A DNA stretch of 36,164 bases from Burkholderiales bacterium (GTDB lineage: Bacteria > Pseudomonadota > Gammaproteobacteria > Burkholderiales > Burkholderiaceae_C), in contig RXJW01000071.1 of the NCBI GenBank assembly GCA_003963005.1, positions 1 through 36,164 of the forward strand. The letters run 5' to 3'. Both the position numbers and the translations under genes were made by a program. Position 1 is the first letter of the stretch; the number at the start of each line of letters is the position of its first letter. The notes beneath the pieces are model-generated. The model saw nothing but the letters and a program-made list of their open reading frames with translations, searched no databases and was not told where the DNA came from. Below, in pieces: positions 9,401 to 17,885 of this stretch.

Positions 9401-9503
9401 GGTGGTGATGATGGGTGGCCTGGCCCTGGGCACCCTGATCACGCTGGGATTCATTCCCGCGCTTTACGCGGTGCTGTATCGGGTCCGCGCGTCGAAGGCC
9501 TGA
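6456..9503 (+). CDS. RND-family efflux pump, inner-membrane permease
   Basis: Proton-driven exporter of the AcrB-like superfamily, 1015 residues, which is normal. The GTG at 6456 is chosen because it overlaps the adaptor stop as GTGA and gives the expected N-terminus, with the first membrane span at FTALAVLFLVLAGVWLAL. Two large periplasmic loops alternate with membrane segments, and the two halves are homologous. The TM4 motif is GLFVDNAIVVAED (Asp401-Asn402) and the TM10 motif is GGIIVNNAVLLID. AcrB has Asp-Asp and Lys at the proton-relay positions, so this pump has Asn at the second Asp and at the Lys position. That pattern occurs in other RND subfamilies, so the pump is probably active but not a close AcrB homologue. 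It is followed 8 bp later by the channel gene. Confidence 0.93.
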   Translation: MSLSSSALARPRFTALAVLFLVLAGVWLALDFPSTEEPPVTVRAATIISFVPGASVQRVEQLVVRPTEEAVRSLADVKKVKSTVRPGFAFTYVELRPAVSPQQLPTVWQRLRARMEDLRPQLPEGTFGPLVDDEFGRVAVMTVGLTGAGYTAGELRHQARAMRDALQQLPGVERVTLHGIRDEQVQVVLDVAAMAAKGVRASAVAEAITRRNIVAPAGFVELGGAYLPLTVTGDVADPRQLASTPVPLPSGGSVPLGLIARIERVEQDPPLGGAFVDGAPAAVVAVSMAPGLNVVSFAERLRTRMRELEAGLPVGMNVVPITDQAQIVTRQLIQVGQVFLETTVIVMGIVVLFLGLRTGLIVGAIVPTTIMGTLAVMKLLGIELQMISIGAIIIALGLFVDNAIVVAEDMERRLALGEPRQEAAARAGSAMFVPLLVSSLAIILSFMPLVLSRTEMGEYLRSMGVVMTITLLVSLVLAVTFTPLLCQRFAQHHAELSRAARAVESLTGWYRGKVQWVLRHRVAYIASMVVVLLASAWLFTTVPTELMPPSERRQLQMAIELAPDSSTRHTLQTSQAISRVLSDRQLLPQIASHALYVGDGGPRFILALNPPVPAGHRAYAVLTLAAEVTHAEAIARLKQLMAERFPDVRFEPKRFSMGSADAGQAEFRVHSPDLERQQAAGQRLLEALRAVPGVGDVSTDEEPPIPQLNVVVDQARARAAGVSSAEVARSLDLILSGATASQYREGDTALPILVRGDLAVRQSAEGLAALPIAREDGHGSVPLAQVARLEVVRQPASIQRYNQARVVTVSGKHPAMTAQALVDQVAPLLAELRRDGIEVTLGGEIEEGADANEAMAQFLPPCVLAMALIFVWQFESVRKAAVVLASVPFVLIGATLALKLTGTTLTFVGTLGLLALGGIIVNNAVLLIDAIDEERQSGLGDVQAIEEAAAKRLRPIVMTKLVCILGLLPLYLFGGTVWQSLAVVMMGGLALGTLITLGFIPALYAVLYRVRASKA

Positions 9504-9511
9504 GGCTTCCC

Positions 9512-10987
9512 ATGAAAACACCTCTCTCGATCGATCAGCTGACTTCAGCGGCCGCGCCGCTGCGCGCGTGGGCCTGGACGCTGCCGGTGCTGCTGGCGGC
9601 CTGTGCGTCGCCTGTCGTGCCGCCGAGCGCGCTGCCGGCGCTGGCCCGGCAGCATGCGGCCACGGCGAGCCCGGCGGCCTCGGAACAGGGCATCGCGACC
9701 GGCACGCCCAGCGCGGCCTGGTGGCGGGCCCTGAACGACACCGGGCTGGACCAGTTGGTGCAAGCCGCAGACGCGGCCAATCCGGGCGCACAGGCGGCGG
9801 CCCAGGCCGTGGCAGCCGCGCGGGCGCAGTGGGAGGCCGCCGAGCGCGAAGCCTGGCCTCAGGGCCGCCTCACGGCGGACGCGCAAGCCGTGCGGCCCGC
9901 GGTGGCCGATGTGGACCCGTTCAATGCCGGCAGCCCCCGCCCGCCGCAGCGGCGTCTGTTGACGGTGATGCAGGGGGTCTCGTGGGAGCTGGACTTGTTC
10001 GGTCGCATCGCCACCGCCGCGGGGGTGGCAGCCCGAGACCTGGACATGGCACTCGCGCAGGCCCATGCCGTGCGGGCGGCCCTGCACGGCGACGTGGTGC
10101 GGCACTACGTCGCCTTGCGATGGCATCAGCAGGCCTTGGCGTCGCTGCAGCGTGAGCAACAGGCCATGGCCGAACGCGTTCGCCTGCTGACCGCCCGTCA
10201 TGCGGCGGGCCTGCTGGATCAGCGCGAGCTGCTGTCGGCGCAATCGGAGGCCACCGGTGTGCAGGCCGAATTGGCAGGCACGCGTCAGCGGCTGACGGCT
10301 CATCGTCATGCGCTGGCGGTGCTGGCGGGGCAATCGCCACGGGCGCCGGCAGACGGTCTGGCGGGGCTGGCGCAGCCGGCCGACCTGCCCCCCGTGCCGG
10401 CGACTGCAGACTTGCGCCAGCCGGCGGATCTGCTGGTGCGGCGCCCCGACGTCGCCTGGGCCGATGCGCAGTTCCGGGCACGGGTTGGCGAGGCCGTCCT
10501 GGCGGACCGGGCGAACTGGCCTCGCCTCATCCTGAACTTCGGGATCGGCGTCAGCGCCGTTCCCGGGCAGCTCGGACAGGCATCGGCCCTGCGCTACAGC
10601 GCTGGCCCCGCGTTGTCGATGGACTGGCTCGATGCCGGCCGTCACCGGGCGCGGGCGGCGGCGGCACGAGCGGGCCAACAGGCCGCGTGGCACCGGTTCG
10701 AGGACACCGTGCTGCGGGCGCTGCAGGACGGCGAGGATGCCTTGCAGGGCTGGGCCGCCGCCCGTGAGGCGATGGCGCAGGCGGGCCTGGCACGCCAGTC
10801 GGCTGTTCAGGCCGAGCAACATGCGAGCCGCCGTGTCGCGGCCGGACTGGAGGCGCCCGGCGCCTCGCTGGACGGCGCGGTCAACGCCGAGCGGGCGCTG
10901 CGGCGCGCGGTCTCTGCGCAGGCCGATGCCTTGTTGGCCTATGTGCAGGTGCAGTTGGCACTTGGGGCCTGGCAGCCACCGACCTGA
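9512..10987 (+). CDS. Outer-membrane efflux channel lipoprotein (NodT/OprM-like, TolC superfamily)
   Basis: Forms the outer-membrane duct of the tripartite pump encoded with it. 491 residues, the usual size. The N-terminus has a hydrophobic stretch ending in LPVLLAACASP, a lipobox with LAAC. It is then followed by AWWRALNDTGLDQLVQ, a signature of NodT-type factors, two repeated long alpha-helical segments rich in Ala, Gln and Arg, and the beta-barrel segments SWELDLFG and PALSMDWLDAG. The ATG at 9512 lies 8 bp after the pump stop. Longer upstream extension in this frame is antisense-like shadow within the pump gene. The gene converges on the kinase pair with 67 bp between the stops. Confidence 0.92.
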   Translation: MKTPLSIDQLTSAAAPLRAWAWTLPVLLAACASPVVPPSALPALARQHAATASPAASEQGIATGTPSAAWWRALNDTGLDQLVQAADAANPGAQAAAQAVAAARAQWEAAEREAWPQGRLTADAQAVRPAVADVDPFNAGSPRPPQRRLLTVMQGVSWELDLFGRIATAAGVAARDLDMALAQAHAVRAALHGDVVRHYVALRWHQQALASLQREQQAMAERVRLLTARHAAGLLDQRELLSAQSEATGVQAELAGTRQRLTAHRHALAVLAGQSPRAPADGLAGLAQPADLPPVPATADLRQPADLLVRRPDVAWADAQFRARVGEAVLADRANWPRLILNFGIGVSAVPGQLGQASALRYSAGPALSMDWLDAGRHRARAAAARAGQQAAWHRFEDTVLRALQDGEDALQGWAAAREAMAQAGLARQSAVQAEQHASRRVAAGLEAPGASLDGAVNAERALRRAVSAQADALLAYVQVQLALGAWQPPT

Positions 10988-11054
10988 GGACCGGCGGCCG
11001 GGCAGCGGCCAGGCGCTCAGCGGCGGACTCCGAGGCCGGTGCCGCGCCCGACGC

Positions 11055-13238
11055 CTACCGCACCGTGGCGGTGGATGCGGCCAGCGCCGACTGCACCAGC
11101 GGCAGCAGCCGGCGCGGGATGATGGGTTTGTGAGCCACGGTGACCTGCTGCGCGGCAGCCCGGGCCGCGATGGCCGGGTCGAGGTCACCGGTGAGCAGCA
11201 GCACGGGCAGGTGGTCGCAGCCCGGCCAGCGTCGGATCGAAGCTGCCTCGTCGAGGCCGTCGAGGTGGCCCAGGTGCAGGTCGGTCAGCAGCAGGGACGG
11301 CGTTTCAGGCGCCGGACTGCCCAGGCGCCGAGCCAGGTCGATGGCGCTCGTGGCCGTGATCACCCGGAAACCCCAATGGACGAGGAGCTGGGTCAGCGCA
11401 TGCCGGGACTCGACGTCGTCCTCCAGCACGGCGATCAGTTGATTGCCACCTGGCTTGGCGGTGCTCATGGCAGGCGCCTGCTGTGCCTCGGTGCGGGTGA
11501 CTTCGTCAAGTGTCAGGGTCAAGGTCGTGCCCAGGCCCGGGACGGACCGGATGTCGAGCCTGTGGCCGAGCAGATCGGCGGCGCGCCTGACGATCGACAG
11601 CCCGATCCCGAGGCCCTCCTGGTGCATGCCCGTGTCCAGGCGCACGTAGTCGTCAAAGATCTGAGGCAGGTCCTGCGGCGCGATGCCGGGGCCCGTGTCT
11701 TCGACGCTCAGCTGAATCCGGCCAGGGTTCAGCCGCGTGGTACGGACGTTCACCTCGCCGCGTTCCGTGTACTTCACCGCGTTGCTGACGAGGTTGAAGC
11801 CGATGCGCCTGAGCAGGTGACGGTCACTGGTGACGGTGGCGTCGCTGGGCTCCACCCGCAGGCTCAGGCCCTTGCGTCGCGCGAGGTCGCTGAACTGCAG
11901 CTGGATCTCGTCCAGCAAGTCCTGCACCGCCACGGGCCCGATCTCGGGCGCGTAGCTGCCGCCGGCGAGCCGGGACTGGTCCATCAATTCGCCCAGCATG
12001 TCGCTCAAGGTGATGCTGTTGCGGCGGATGCTCTGCAGGCGGCGCTGGACATCTTCGGCGTTCTCGGGCGCCGGGCCGCGCGCGCGGGCCAGCATCGCGA
12101 GCTCGGCGGCGAGTCCGAGCGCATGTGCCGGCTGGCGCAGATCGTGGCAGGCTGCCGCCAGCAGGCGTGCCCGCGCTCCGGCCAGGTCCTGAAGCTCGTG
12201 GTTGCGCGTCTGCAGCGCGTCTGCCAGGCCTTGCAGGCGACGACGCTGCCGCGTGTGCACCAGCAGGGCCGTGGTTGACACGCAGATCAGCAGGCCGATC
12301 AGTGCCGTCATCCAGATGAGGGCCGTGCGCTGTCCCTGCAGGCGCTCCGCCAGCACGACGTCTTCCCGCCGGAAGCGCGCCAGGATGGATCCCGCCGCCG
12401 TTTCCGCGTGGTCATAGCCCTGGCGGGCGAGGTCCTCTGACAGGCGCAGCGTGCCCAGGGCCAGCGTCACCGCGTTGTTGAAATTGCCCAGCGTCACTTC
12501 GCCCTGGCCCCGTGTGAACATGACTTGCAGATGAAGCACGGGATAGTCCACGACCGGCACGAGGCCCTGCGCCTCGTCCAGCAGCCCGAGAGACGTGCCG
12601 AGCATGCCCCGGACCGGGTTGGCGAAGCGCCTCAGGGCCATCGCCTTCCAGGTGAGGTTGACCGCGCGCTGGCAGGGGCCCGCGGTTCTTGCGAGGGCGC
12701 GGTCGAAATGCTCGACCGCCCCGGCCCCGTCACCGCGGGCCATCGCCAGCAGGCCGCGCGCAAACGCGAGGTGCCAGCCCTGCGCCGGGTCGGGCAGGCG
12801 CGTGGCCAGCAGTTCGCCTTCGGTGAGCAAGCGCTCCGCCGTGGTCAGCCGGCCCAGCAGGATGTCGTCGATGGCCTGCAGCGCGAGCAGGTCGGCGGCC
12901 AGATCCAGGTCCTGATCCGGCGTCTGGCGTGCCGTGATGACGCCGAGTTCGAGCCAGTCCCGGGCCGTGTTCTGGGCGTCGCGCGACAGCCCTTGAGCCG
13001 CCATCGTGAGCTCGATCGTCGCTTGCAGCCGGGACCGCCGGTCACCGGGGCGGGCCGGGTCGGTGAGCCGCGCCAGCGCGTCGTCGGCCAGCGAGCGGGG
13101 GTGGGCATAGACGGTCTCGAACACCCCGTCCTTCCAGCGCCGCCAGGAGGCGTCGACCTTCGCGTCGGCCGGTGTGGCCGCGTGGCACTGCAGCAGGGCG
13201 AAGAGCGCGACGCCGATGAGCATCCAGCGCGCCGTCAT
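11055..13238 (-). CDS. Hybrid sensor histidine kinase with C-terminal receiver (kinase A, intact motifs)
   Basis: 727 residues. It has a signal peptide (1-20), a periplasmic helical TPR-like sensor (about 30-295), one membrane span (about 305-327), a coiled coil and then the kinase. The H-box is CHDLRQPAHALGL with His365, of the HDLRQP type seen in NahK/ErcS-like hybrid kinases. The ATP domain is complete: N-box with Asn486, G1 DTGPG at 514-518 and G2 GLGIGL at 542-547. The receiver domain (about 600-720) has acidic pair DD at 607-608, phosphoacceptor Asp653 in TDLHLG, Thr683 and Lys704. No output domain follows, so a separate HPt or regulator is expected, and none is in the window. The ATG overlaps the stop of the upstream kinase gene by four bases (ATGA), so the two are translationally coupled. 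Confidence 0.9.
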   Translation of the reverse strand: MTARWMLIGVALFALLQCHAATPADAKVDASWRRWKDGVFETVYAHPRSLADDALARLTDPARPGDRRSRLQATIELTMAAQGLSRDAQNTARDWLELGVITARQTPDQDLDLAADLLALQAIDDILLGRLTTAERLLTEGELLATRLPDPAQGWHLAFARGLLAMARGDGAGAVEHFDRALARTAGPCQRAVNLTWKAMALRRFANPVRGMLGTSLGLLDEAQGLVPVVDYPVLHLQVMFTRGQGEVTLGNFNNAVTLALGTLRLSEDLARQGYDHAETAAGSILARFRREDVVLAERLQGQRTALIWMTALIGLLICVSTTALLVHTRQRRRLQGLADALQTRNHELQDLAGARARLLAAACHDLRQPAHALGLAAELAMLARARGPAPENAEDVQRRLQSIRRNSITLSDMLGELMDQSRLAGGSYAPEIGPVAVQDLLDEIQLQFSDLARRKGLSLRVEPSDATVTSDRHLLRRIGFNLVSNAVKYTERGEVNVRTTRLNPGRIQLSVEDTGPGIAPQDLPQIFDDYVRLDTGMHQEGLGIGLSIVRRAADLLGHRLDIRSVPGLGTTLTLTLDEVTRTEAQQAPAMSTAKPGGNQLIAVLEDDVESRHALTQLLVHWGFRVITATSAIDLARRLGSPAPETPSLLLTDLHLGHLDGLDEAASIRRWPGCDHLPVLLLTGDLDPAIAARAAAQQVTVAHKPIIPRRLLPLVQSALAASTATVR

Positions 13239-15457
13239 GCCACCACCCCTGGGCCGGCGCCGACGACGGGACGCGGCGTCAGCGCCGCGAGGATGCCGGC
13301 GCGCAGTTGTCGTGGGAGCAGCGGCTTGTAGTGGATCTGCGCGCCGAAGCGTGCCGCCGCCGCGATCACCGCCTCGCTCTGGTCCCCGGTGAGCAGCAAC
13401 ACCGGCAGGTCCTGGCAGCCCGGCCATTGCCGCACGGCCGCGGCCGCGTCGAGCCCGTCGAGCAGGCCGAGGTGGAGGTCCGTGATCAGCAGATCCAGGC
13501 GCTCCACGCGCTCCGCCTGCATCTGCCGCAGCAGGTCGTCGGCGTGGGCCCCGCAGATCGCGCGGTAGCCCCAGTGATGCAGCAGGGCGGCCATGCCCTG
13601 GCGGGATTCCGCATCGTCTTCCAGCACCGCCACGCAGCGCGCGGCAGCCGTTGACGCGGAGACGCCTGCGACGACGGGTGCTGCCGTCAGGCCGTCGGGT
13701 GCCTGCTCGAGCGTCAGCGTCACGCGGGTGCCGCGGCCCGGCTGGGAGGCGACCTCCAGCGGGATGTCCAGCAGGTCGGCGGCCTGCTTCACGATCGACA
13801 CGCCCAGGTCGAAGGGCTGATCGGCGCTGGCTTCTTCCCCGTGGGTCGGCTGGCGCTCCAGCATCGCGCGCCAGTGATCGGTCCCCGGCCCCGGGCTGCT
13901 CAGCTGCACCCGCAGTTCCACCTGGTCGGGCGGCACCGGCCGGGCACTCACCCGCAGTTGCCCCTGGGGCGAGGCCCGCAGCGCACTGGCGATCAGGCTG
14001 TACAGCGTGCGACGCAGCAGGTAGGGGTCGCTCCAGACGAACAGCGCCGCGTCGGCCACGTCCAGCGCCATGCCTTGTCGCCGCGCAGGCTCGTGGAAAT
14101 GGAGCGCGACCTCTTCGAGCAGGGCCTGCAGCGGGACCGCGCGGCGTTCTGGCACGTACTGGCCGGCCTCGATCCGGGTCAGGTCGAGCAGCTCGCCGAG
14201 CATGTCGGTCAGCTTCATGCTGCTGTGCAGGATGCTCGCCAGATGCTCGTCGGTGCGTGCCTGCACGCCGACAGCGCCGGACAGCTCGGCCGCGGCGTCG
14301 GTCGCTGCGACGTCGGCCAGCAGGCACAGCGCGTGGGCGGGCTCGCGAAGGTCGTGGCAGCTGGCGGTCAAGCGGCGCGTGTGGGAGATCTGAGCGGCCT
14401 GCAACTGCGCATTGCGCAACTCGAGTTCCGTGGACGCGGCCTGCAGGGTCCGCCGCTGGCGACGCTGCAGGAGCAGGGCGGTCATGACACTGGCCACGAG
14501 CAGGCCGGCCGCCAGCAGGCCCCAGGTCAGGAGGATGCGTCGCTTCGCCAGCTTCTCAGCCAGGACGAGATCCTGCCGCCGGAACTGCGCCAGGATGCGG
14601 ATCATGCCCACGTCCTGGTAGACGATGCTCTGAGCGCCCGTGACGGTGGCGGCCAGGGTCGCGAAGCGGCGGCTGTGCTGCAGCGCCTCGTGCCACTCGC
14701 CGAGCAGTCCCGCGCTTTGCGTCAGCACGCTGATGTTCATCATCGCGAGCAGCGGATAGCGCTCGGATGGCAACAGCCGGGCGGCCTCGCGACCCTTCAT
14801 CAGTGCGGCCCGCAGCAGGTCGTACTGGTAGTAGGACACGCGCCGGCTGATGATGCCCTGCCAGGTGATGATGAGACCCCGCATCGGGTCATGCACGGCG
14901 TGTTCGTAGGCGTCGTCCAGGTGTGTGAGGGCCTGCTCGGCATCGTCCTGGAGCAGGCTCAGCAGGGCTTCGGCCAGTGCGAGCGAGGCGCGGTGTCCCG
15001 GGTCCTGGATCGTCGGCAGCCGTGACCGCGCCTGTGCCAGTGCCGCCTGCGCCTGCGGCAGGCGGTTCGCCGCCGTCAGGATGATGGCTTGGTAGGTCAG
15101 CAGATCGAACAGGGCTTCGCGGCGGGCGGGGGTGTCGGGTGCCGGCCGGGCCAGCAGGTCCGGCACGCGCGTCAGCACAAGATCACCGTCGTTCGGGCCC
15201 AGCCACACGGCCGCCACCGCCATGTCCAGCAAGGCCGCCAACTGGCGGTCGGTATCACCTGCGCGGCTCGCCTGCTCGTGGTCAGCCTGGGCTTCATTGA
15301 ACATGGCCCGGGGCGCCGAGAACGCGCGCTGCTGGCGTTGCAGGTCCGCCGTCCGCCATTCGAAATGAACGCCCTGCGCGGCGGTGACCGCCGCCCCGCT
15401 GGAGAGCCACGCAAGCAGGCACCACCGCAACCACCGCGCCGTCCATCGTCCCGACAT
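13235..15457 (-). CDS. Hybrid histidine kinase paralogue with degenerate ATP-binding domain (kinase B)
   Basis: 740 residues with the same plan as its downstream neighbour: signal peptide (1-27), TPR-like periplasmic sensor, one membrane span (about 309-330), coiled coil, DHp, CatA and receiver. The H-box CHDLREPAHALCL keeps His368 and the receiver keeps DD 614-615, Asp660, Thr690 and Lys711. The ATP domain does not look functional. The N-box Asn is replaced (LIASALRAS, Ser491), the G1 Asp is Ser521 (SPGPG), and the G2 glycines are lost (QPFDLGVSIV). It may therefore be a pseudokinase that accepts phosphoryl groups from a partner, acts as a phosphatase, or tunes kinase A by heterodimerising. 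First gene of a two-gene operon, divergent from the broken third copy. Confidence 0.88.
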   Translation of the reverse strand: MSGRWTARWLRWCLLAWLSSGAAVTAAQGVHFEWRTADLQRQQRAFSAPRAMFNEAQADHEQASRAGDTDRQLAALLDMAVAAVWLGPNDGDLVLTRVPDLLARPAPDTPARREALFDLLTYQAIILTAANRLPQAQAALAQARSRLPTIQDPGHRASLALAEALLSLLQDDAEQALTHLDDAYEHAVHDPMRGLIITWQGIISRRVSYYQYDLLRAALMKGREAARLLPSERYPLLAMMNISVLTQSAGLLGEWHEALQHSRRFATLAATVTGAQSIVYQDVGMIRILAQFRRQDLVLAEKLAKRRILLTWGLLAAGLLVASVMTALLLQRRQRRTLQAASTELELRNAQLQAAQISHTRRLTASCHDLREPAHALCLLADVAATDAAAELSGAVGVQARTDEHLASILHSSMKLTDMLGELLDLTRIEAGQYVPERRAVPLQALLEEVALHFHEPARRQGMALDVADAALFVWSDPYLLRRTLYSLIASALRASPQGQLRVSARPVPPDQVELRVQLSSPGPGTDHWRAMLERQPTHGEEASADQPFDLGVSIVKQAADLLDIPLEVASQPGRGTRVTLTLEQAPDGLTAAPVVAGVSASTAAARCVAVLEDDAESRQGMAALLHHWGYRAICGAHADDLLRQMQAERVERLDLLITDLHLGLLDGLDAAAAVRQWPGCQDLPVLLLTGDQSEAVIAAAARFGAQIHYKPLLPRQLRAGILAALTPRPVVGAGPGVVA

Positions 15458-15731
15458 CGTGCCCCCGTCAAGCCCGCTTTCGTGCTGTTGCCGGCCGTGC
15501 AGGCCCAGGTTGTCGATGTCGTCGGCCGGCCGGCACCCACAGCCTGCGCGAAAACCGGGTGGGCGTCAAACCGGGCTGGGCGAGGGGTGCCGAGGCTGGC
15601 CTGCGACGCGGAGGCGAACCGATGGACGCGCCGCCAGCCGGCAGGTAGTCTGCGGGCGCACCACGCCGACGCGCGAGCGTTGAAGATCGACGGGTCATCC
15701 CGCAAGCGTGGTGGTGCGACCTGGGGCGCTG

Positions 15732-17869
15732 ATGATGGTCATGAACCGGCTGGTGACGGCCGCCGTGCTGCTGGGGGCCCAGCTGCCGGGTACCTGGGCC
15801 GCCGAATCCCTGTCGTGGGCGGACTGGATGCGTGATCGACGCGACGCCGTCTATCGCGACCAGCCCGGTGAGCTGGCGCGTCTGGCGCGAGACGCCGAAG
15901 CCGCGCGTGCGGCCGGGGACGAGTCCACCTGGGGCTTGCTGCAAGGCTTTCGCCTGATCTGGCTCAGCAACAACAGCGATGCTGCCGCCGAGCCCCTGGC
16001 CCGCGAAGCGGCAGCAGCCCTGGAGCGAGCGCCGGCCGACCGGCCCGGGCCGGCCCGGCTGTCGCTCCTGCTCGGGCTGGCGCGCTACCGGCAGGACACG
16101 CGCGACACTGCCGGCCTGCCGCGGGCGCTGGAGGCGGCCCGGGCAGTGGCCGACACCTTGAAGCAACCGGCGATGCAGGCCGAGGTGGCCGCAGCCCAGG
16201 CGCTGTACCGGGTCTACGACGGCGACGCGCCGGCGGCGGAGGTGCTGTCCCAGCAGGCCCTGGCGGCATCGCAGGACCCGCTGTTCAGGCGGGAGATCTT
16301 CCTCGGCCCGCAGGCGATCGCGCGCATCCTGAGCATCCATACACCGGAGGCGGCGCAGCGGCTCATCGGCGACCTGGACCGGGAACAGGCCACGCTGGAC
16401 GCGGACGCCTATCCGTACATGGCGGTCAACCTCGGTGCCATGAAGGCCATCGTGCTGCGGCGGGTGCGCCAGCCGGCGCAGGCCCAGCAGGCGCTGGATC
16501 GGTGGCTGGCCTTCGCGCAGGCCCGTCCGGGGTTCCAGCTGTCCCCCAGCCTGCGCAATCTGCAGGCGAGCCTGCACCGGGATCTCAAGCACTGGGCCGG
16601 TTGCATCGACGCGGCAACGCCGCTGACGGCAGACGCCTACGTGCTCACGACCCGGGTCGATGCGTTCATGAACCTGGCCACCTGTCAGGCCGAAGCCCAG
16701 GCGCGTGAGGCGGCGCTGCGCAGCCTGGCCGCGCTGGACCAGCTTCTGCCCGCTCTGCAGGATTCGCCCGCCACGGTGGAGGCGGTGCTGGGCGTGCAGG
16801 CGCGCAGCTACGAGACCCTGGGAGATGCGCCCACCGCCCTCCAGAACCTGAATGCATCCCGCACCTGGCTGGTGGCCGCGGCCTGTCACGACCTGCGCCA
16901 GCCGGACATGCCCTGGGCGTGCTGGCGGAAGTCGCCGCAGCCAAGGGACGGCCCGGCGACCGGCCCACGCTGGAGGCCATGCGCCGCTCCGGCGCCAGCC
17001 TGTCGGAGCTGCTGGCCGATCTGCGGACGCAATTCTCGGTCGCCGCCCTGGGCAAGGGACTGGCGCTGCACATCGACGAGGTCGACGCCACGGTCCGCAG
17101 CGACGCCCATCTGCTGCGCCGCATGCTGATGAACCTGCTGTCCAACGCGATCAAGTACACGGCGGCGGGCGAGGTGGCCTTGAACCTTCGCCGGGACGGC
17201 GACGCCTGGGTGCTGCGTGTGCGGGACACCGGCCCCGGCATGGCTCCGGAGCAGCAGGAGGCGGCATTTGCCGAATACGTGCGGCTCGACAGTGCCCGGG
17301 GCACCGATGGTCTGGGCATCGGCCTGGCCATCGTGCGGCAATCGGCGGACCTGCTGGGCCACCGCCTCACGTTGACCTCGGCCGTGGGGCAGGGGAGCTG
17401 CTTCACGCTCCGGATGGATGCCGTGGACGACAGCCCGCCCGTGGCCGAGCCGGTCGTCGCCGCGGCGGGGACGGGGCAGCTCATCGGCGTGGTGGACGAT
17501 GACGAGCAGATCCGCGAAGCGATGCAGGCGCTGTTGACCCTGCACGGTTATCGTGCCTGTGCGGCGCCGAGCCTGGAGGCCTTGCAGCAGGCGCTGGCAG
17601 CGCAGCAACTGGGGCGGCCGCAGCTCGTGCTGTCGGACTTCCATCTCGCCACGGGCGACAGCCTGGAGCCGCTGGCGGCGCGGGTGGGCGAGGGCGGCCC
17701 GTGGGCAGGCGTTCCGGCCGTGCTCATCACGGGTGATCTTCCCGGCGAGGTGCTCGCCCGGTGCGAGGCCCTCGGCCTGACCGTGGCCTACAAGCCTTTG
17801 TCGGCGCGCAAGCTGACGCATCTGATCAGTACGATCCTGGCCGAGTCTGCTGCGGCGGCACCAGGCTGA
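15732..17869 (+). pseudogene. Third hybrid histidine kinase (kinase C), frameshifted and internally deleted
   Basis: A signal peptide (MNRLVTAAVLLGAQ, cleavage near TWA-AES) and a TPR-like sensor are encoded in the first frame to about 16904. There the H-box reads CHDLRQP and then leaves frame. One base is missing between 16905 and 16907 compared with the HDLRQPAHAL of kinase A. The rest continues in another frame from about 16907 to the stop at 17869: N-box LLSNAIKYT, G1 DTGPGMAP, G2 GLGIGLAIV, and a receiver with DDD, LSDFHL, LITGD and YKPL. Two further in-frame losses are visible: the membrane span and most of the coiled coil before LQNLNASR, and about 27 residues of the second DHp helix before LRTQFS. 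It is most simply a decaying gene. A sequencing error could explain the frameshift but not the deletions. Confidence 0.82.
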
Positions 17870-17885
17870 GCGCCATCACTGGCCG

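Noticed and set aside
7767..9791. 674-codon open frame on the minus strand opposite the RND pump
   Set aside because: Antisense shadow; the plus strand has an unmistakable RND permease over the same bases.
9545..11188. 547-codon minus-strand frame opposite the outer-membrane channel
   Set aside because: Antisense shadow of the lipoprotein channel gene; no start signal and no family features.
13239..14327. Possible 363-residue N-terminal extension of kinase A
   Set aside because: The extension lies inside kinase B in another frame and is Arg/Ala-rich; kinase A has its own signal peptide and an ATGA-coupled start at 13238.
16899..16910. Programmed -1 frameshift as explanation for kinase C
   Set aside because: No slippery heptamer is present around CAGCCGGACATG, and two other deletions in the same gene point to decay.
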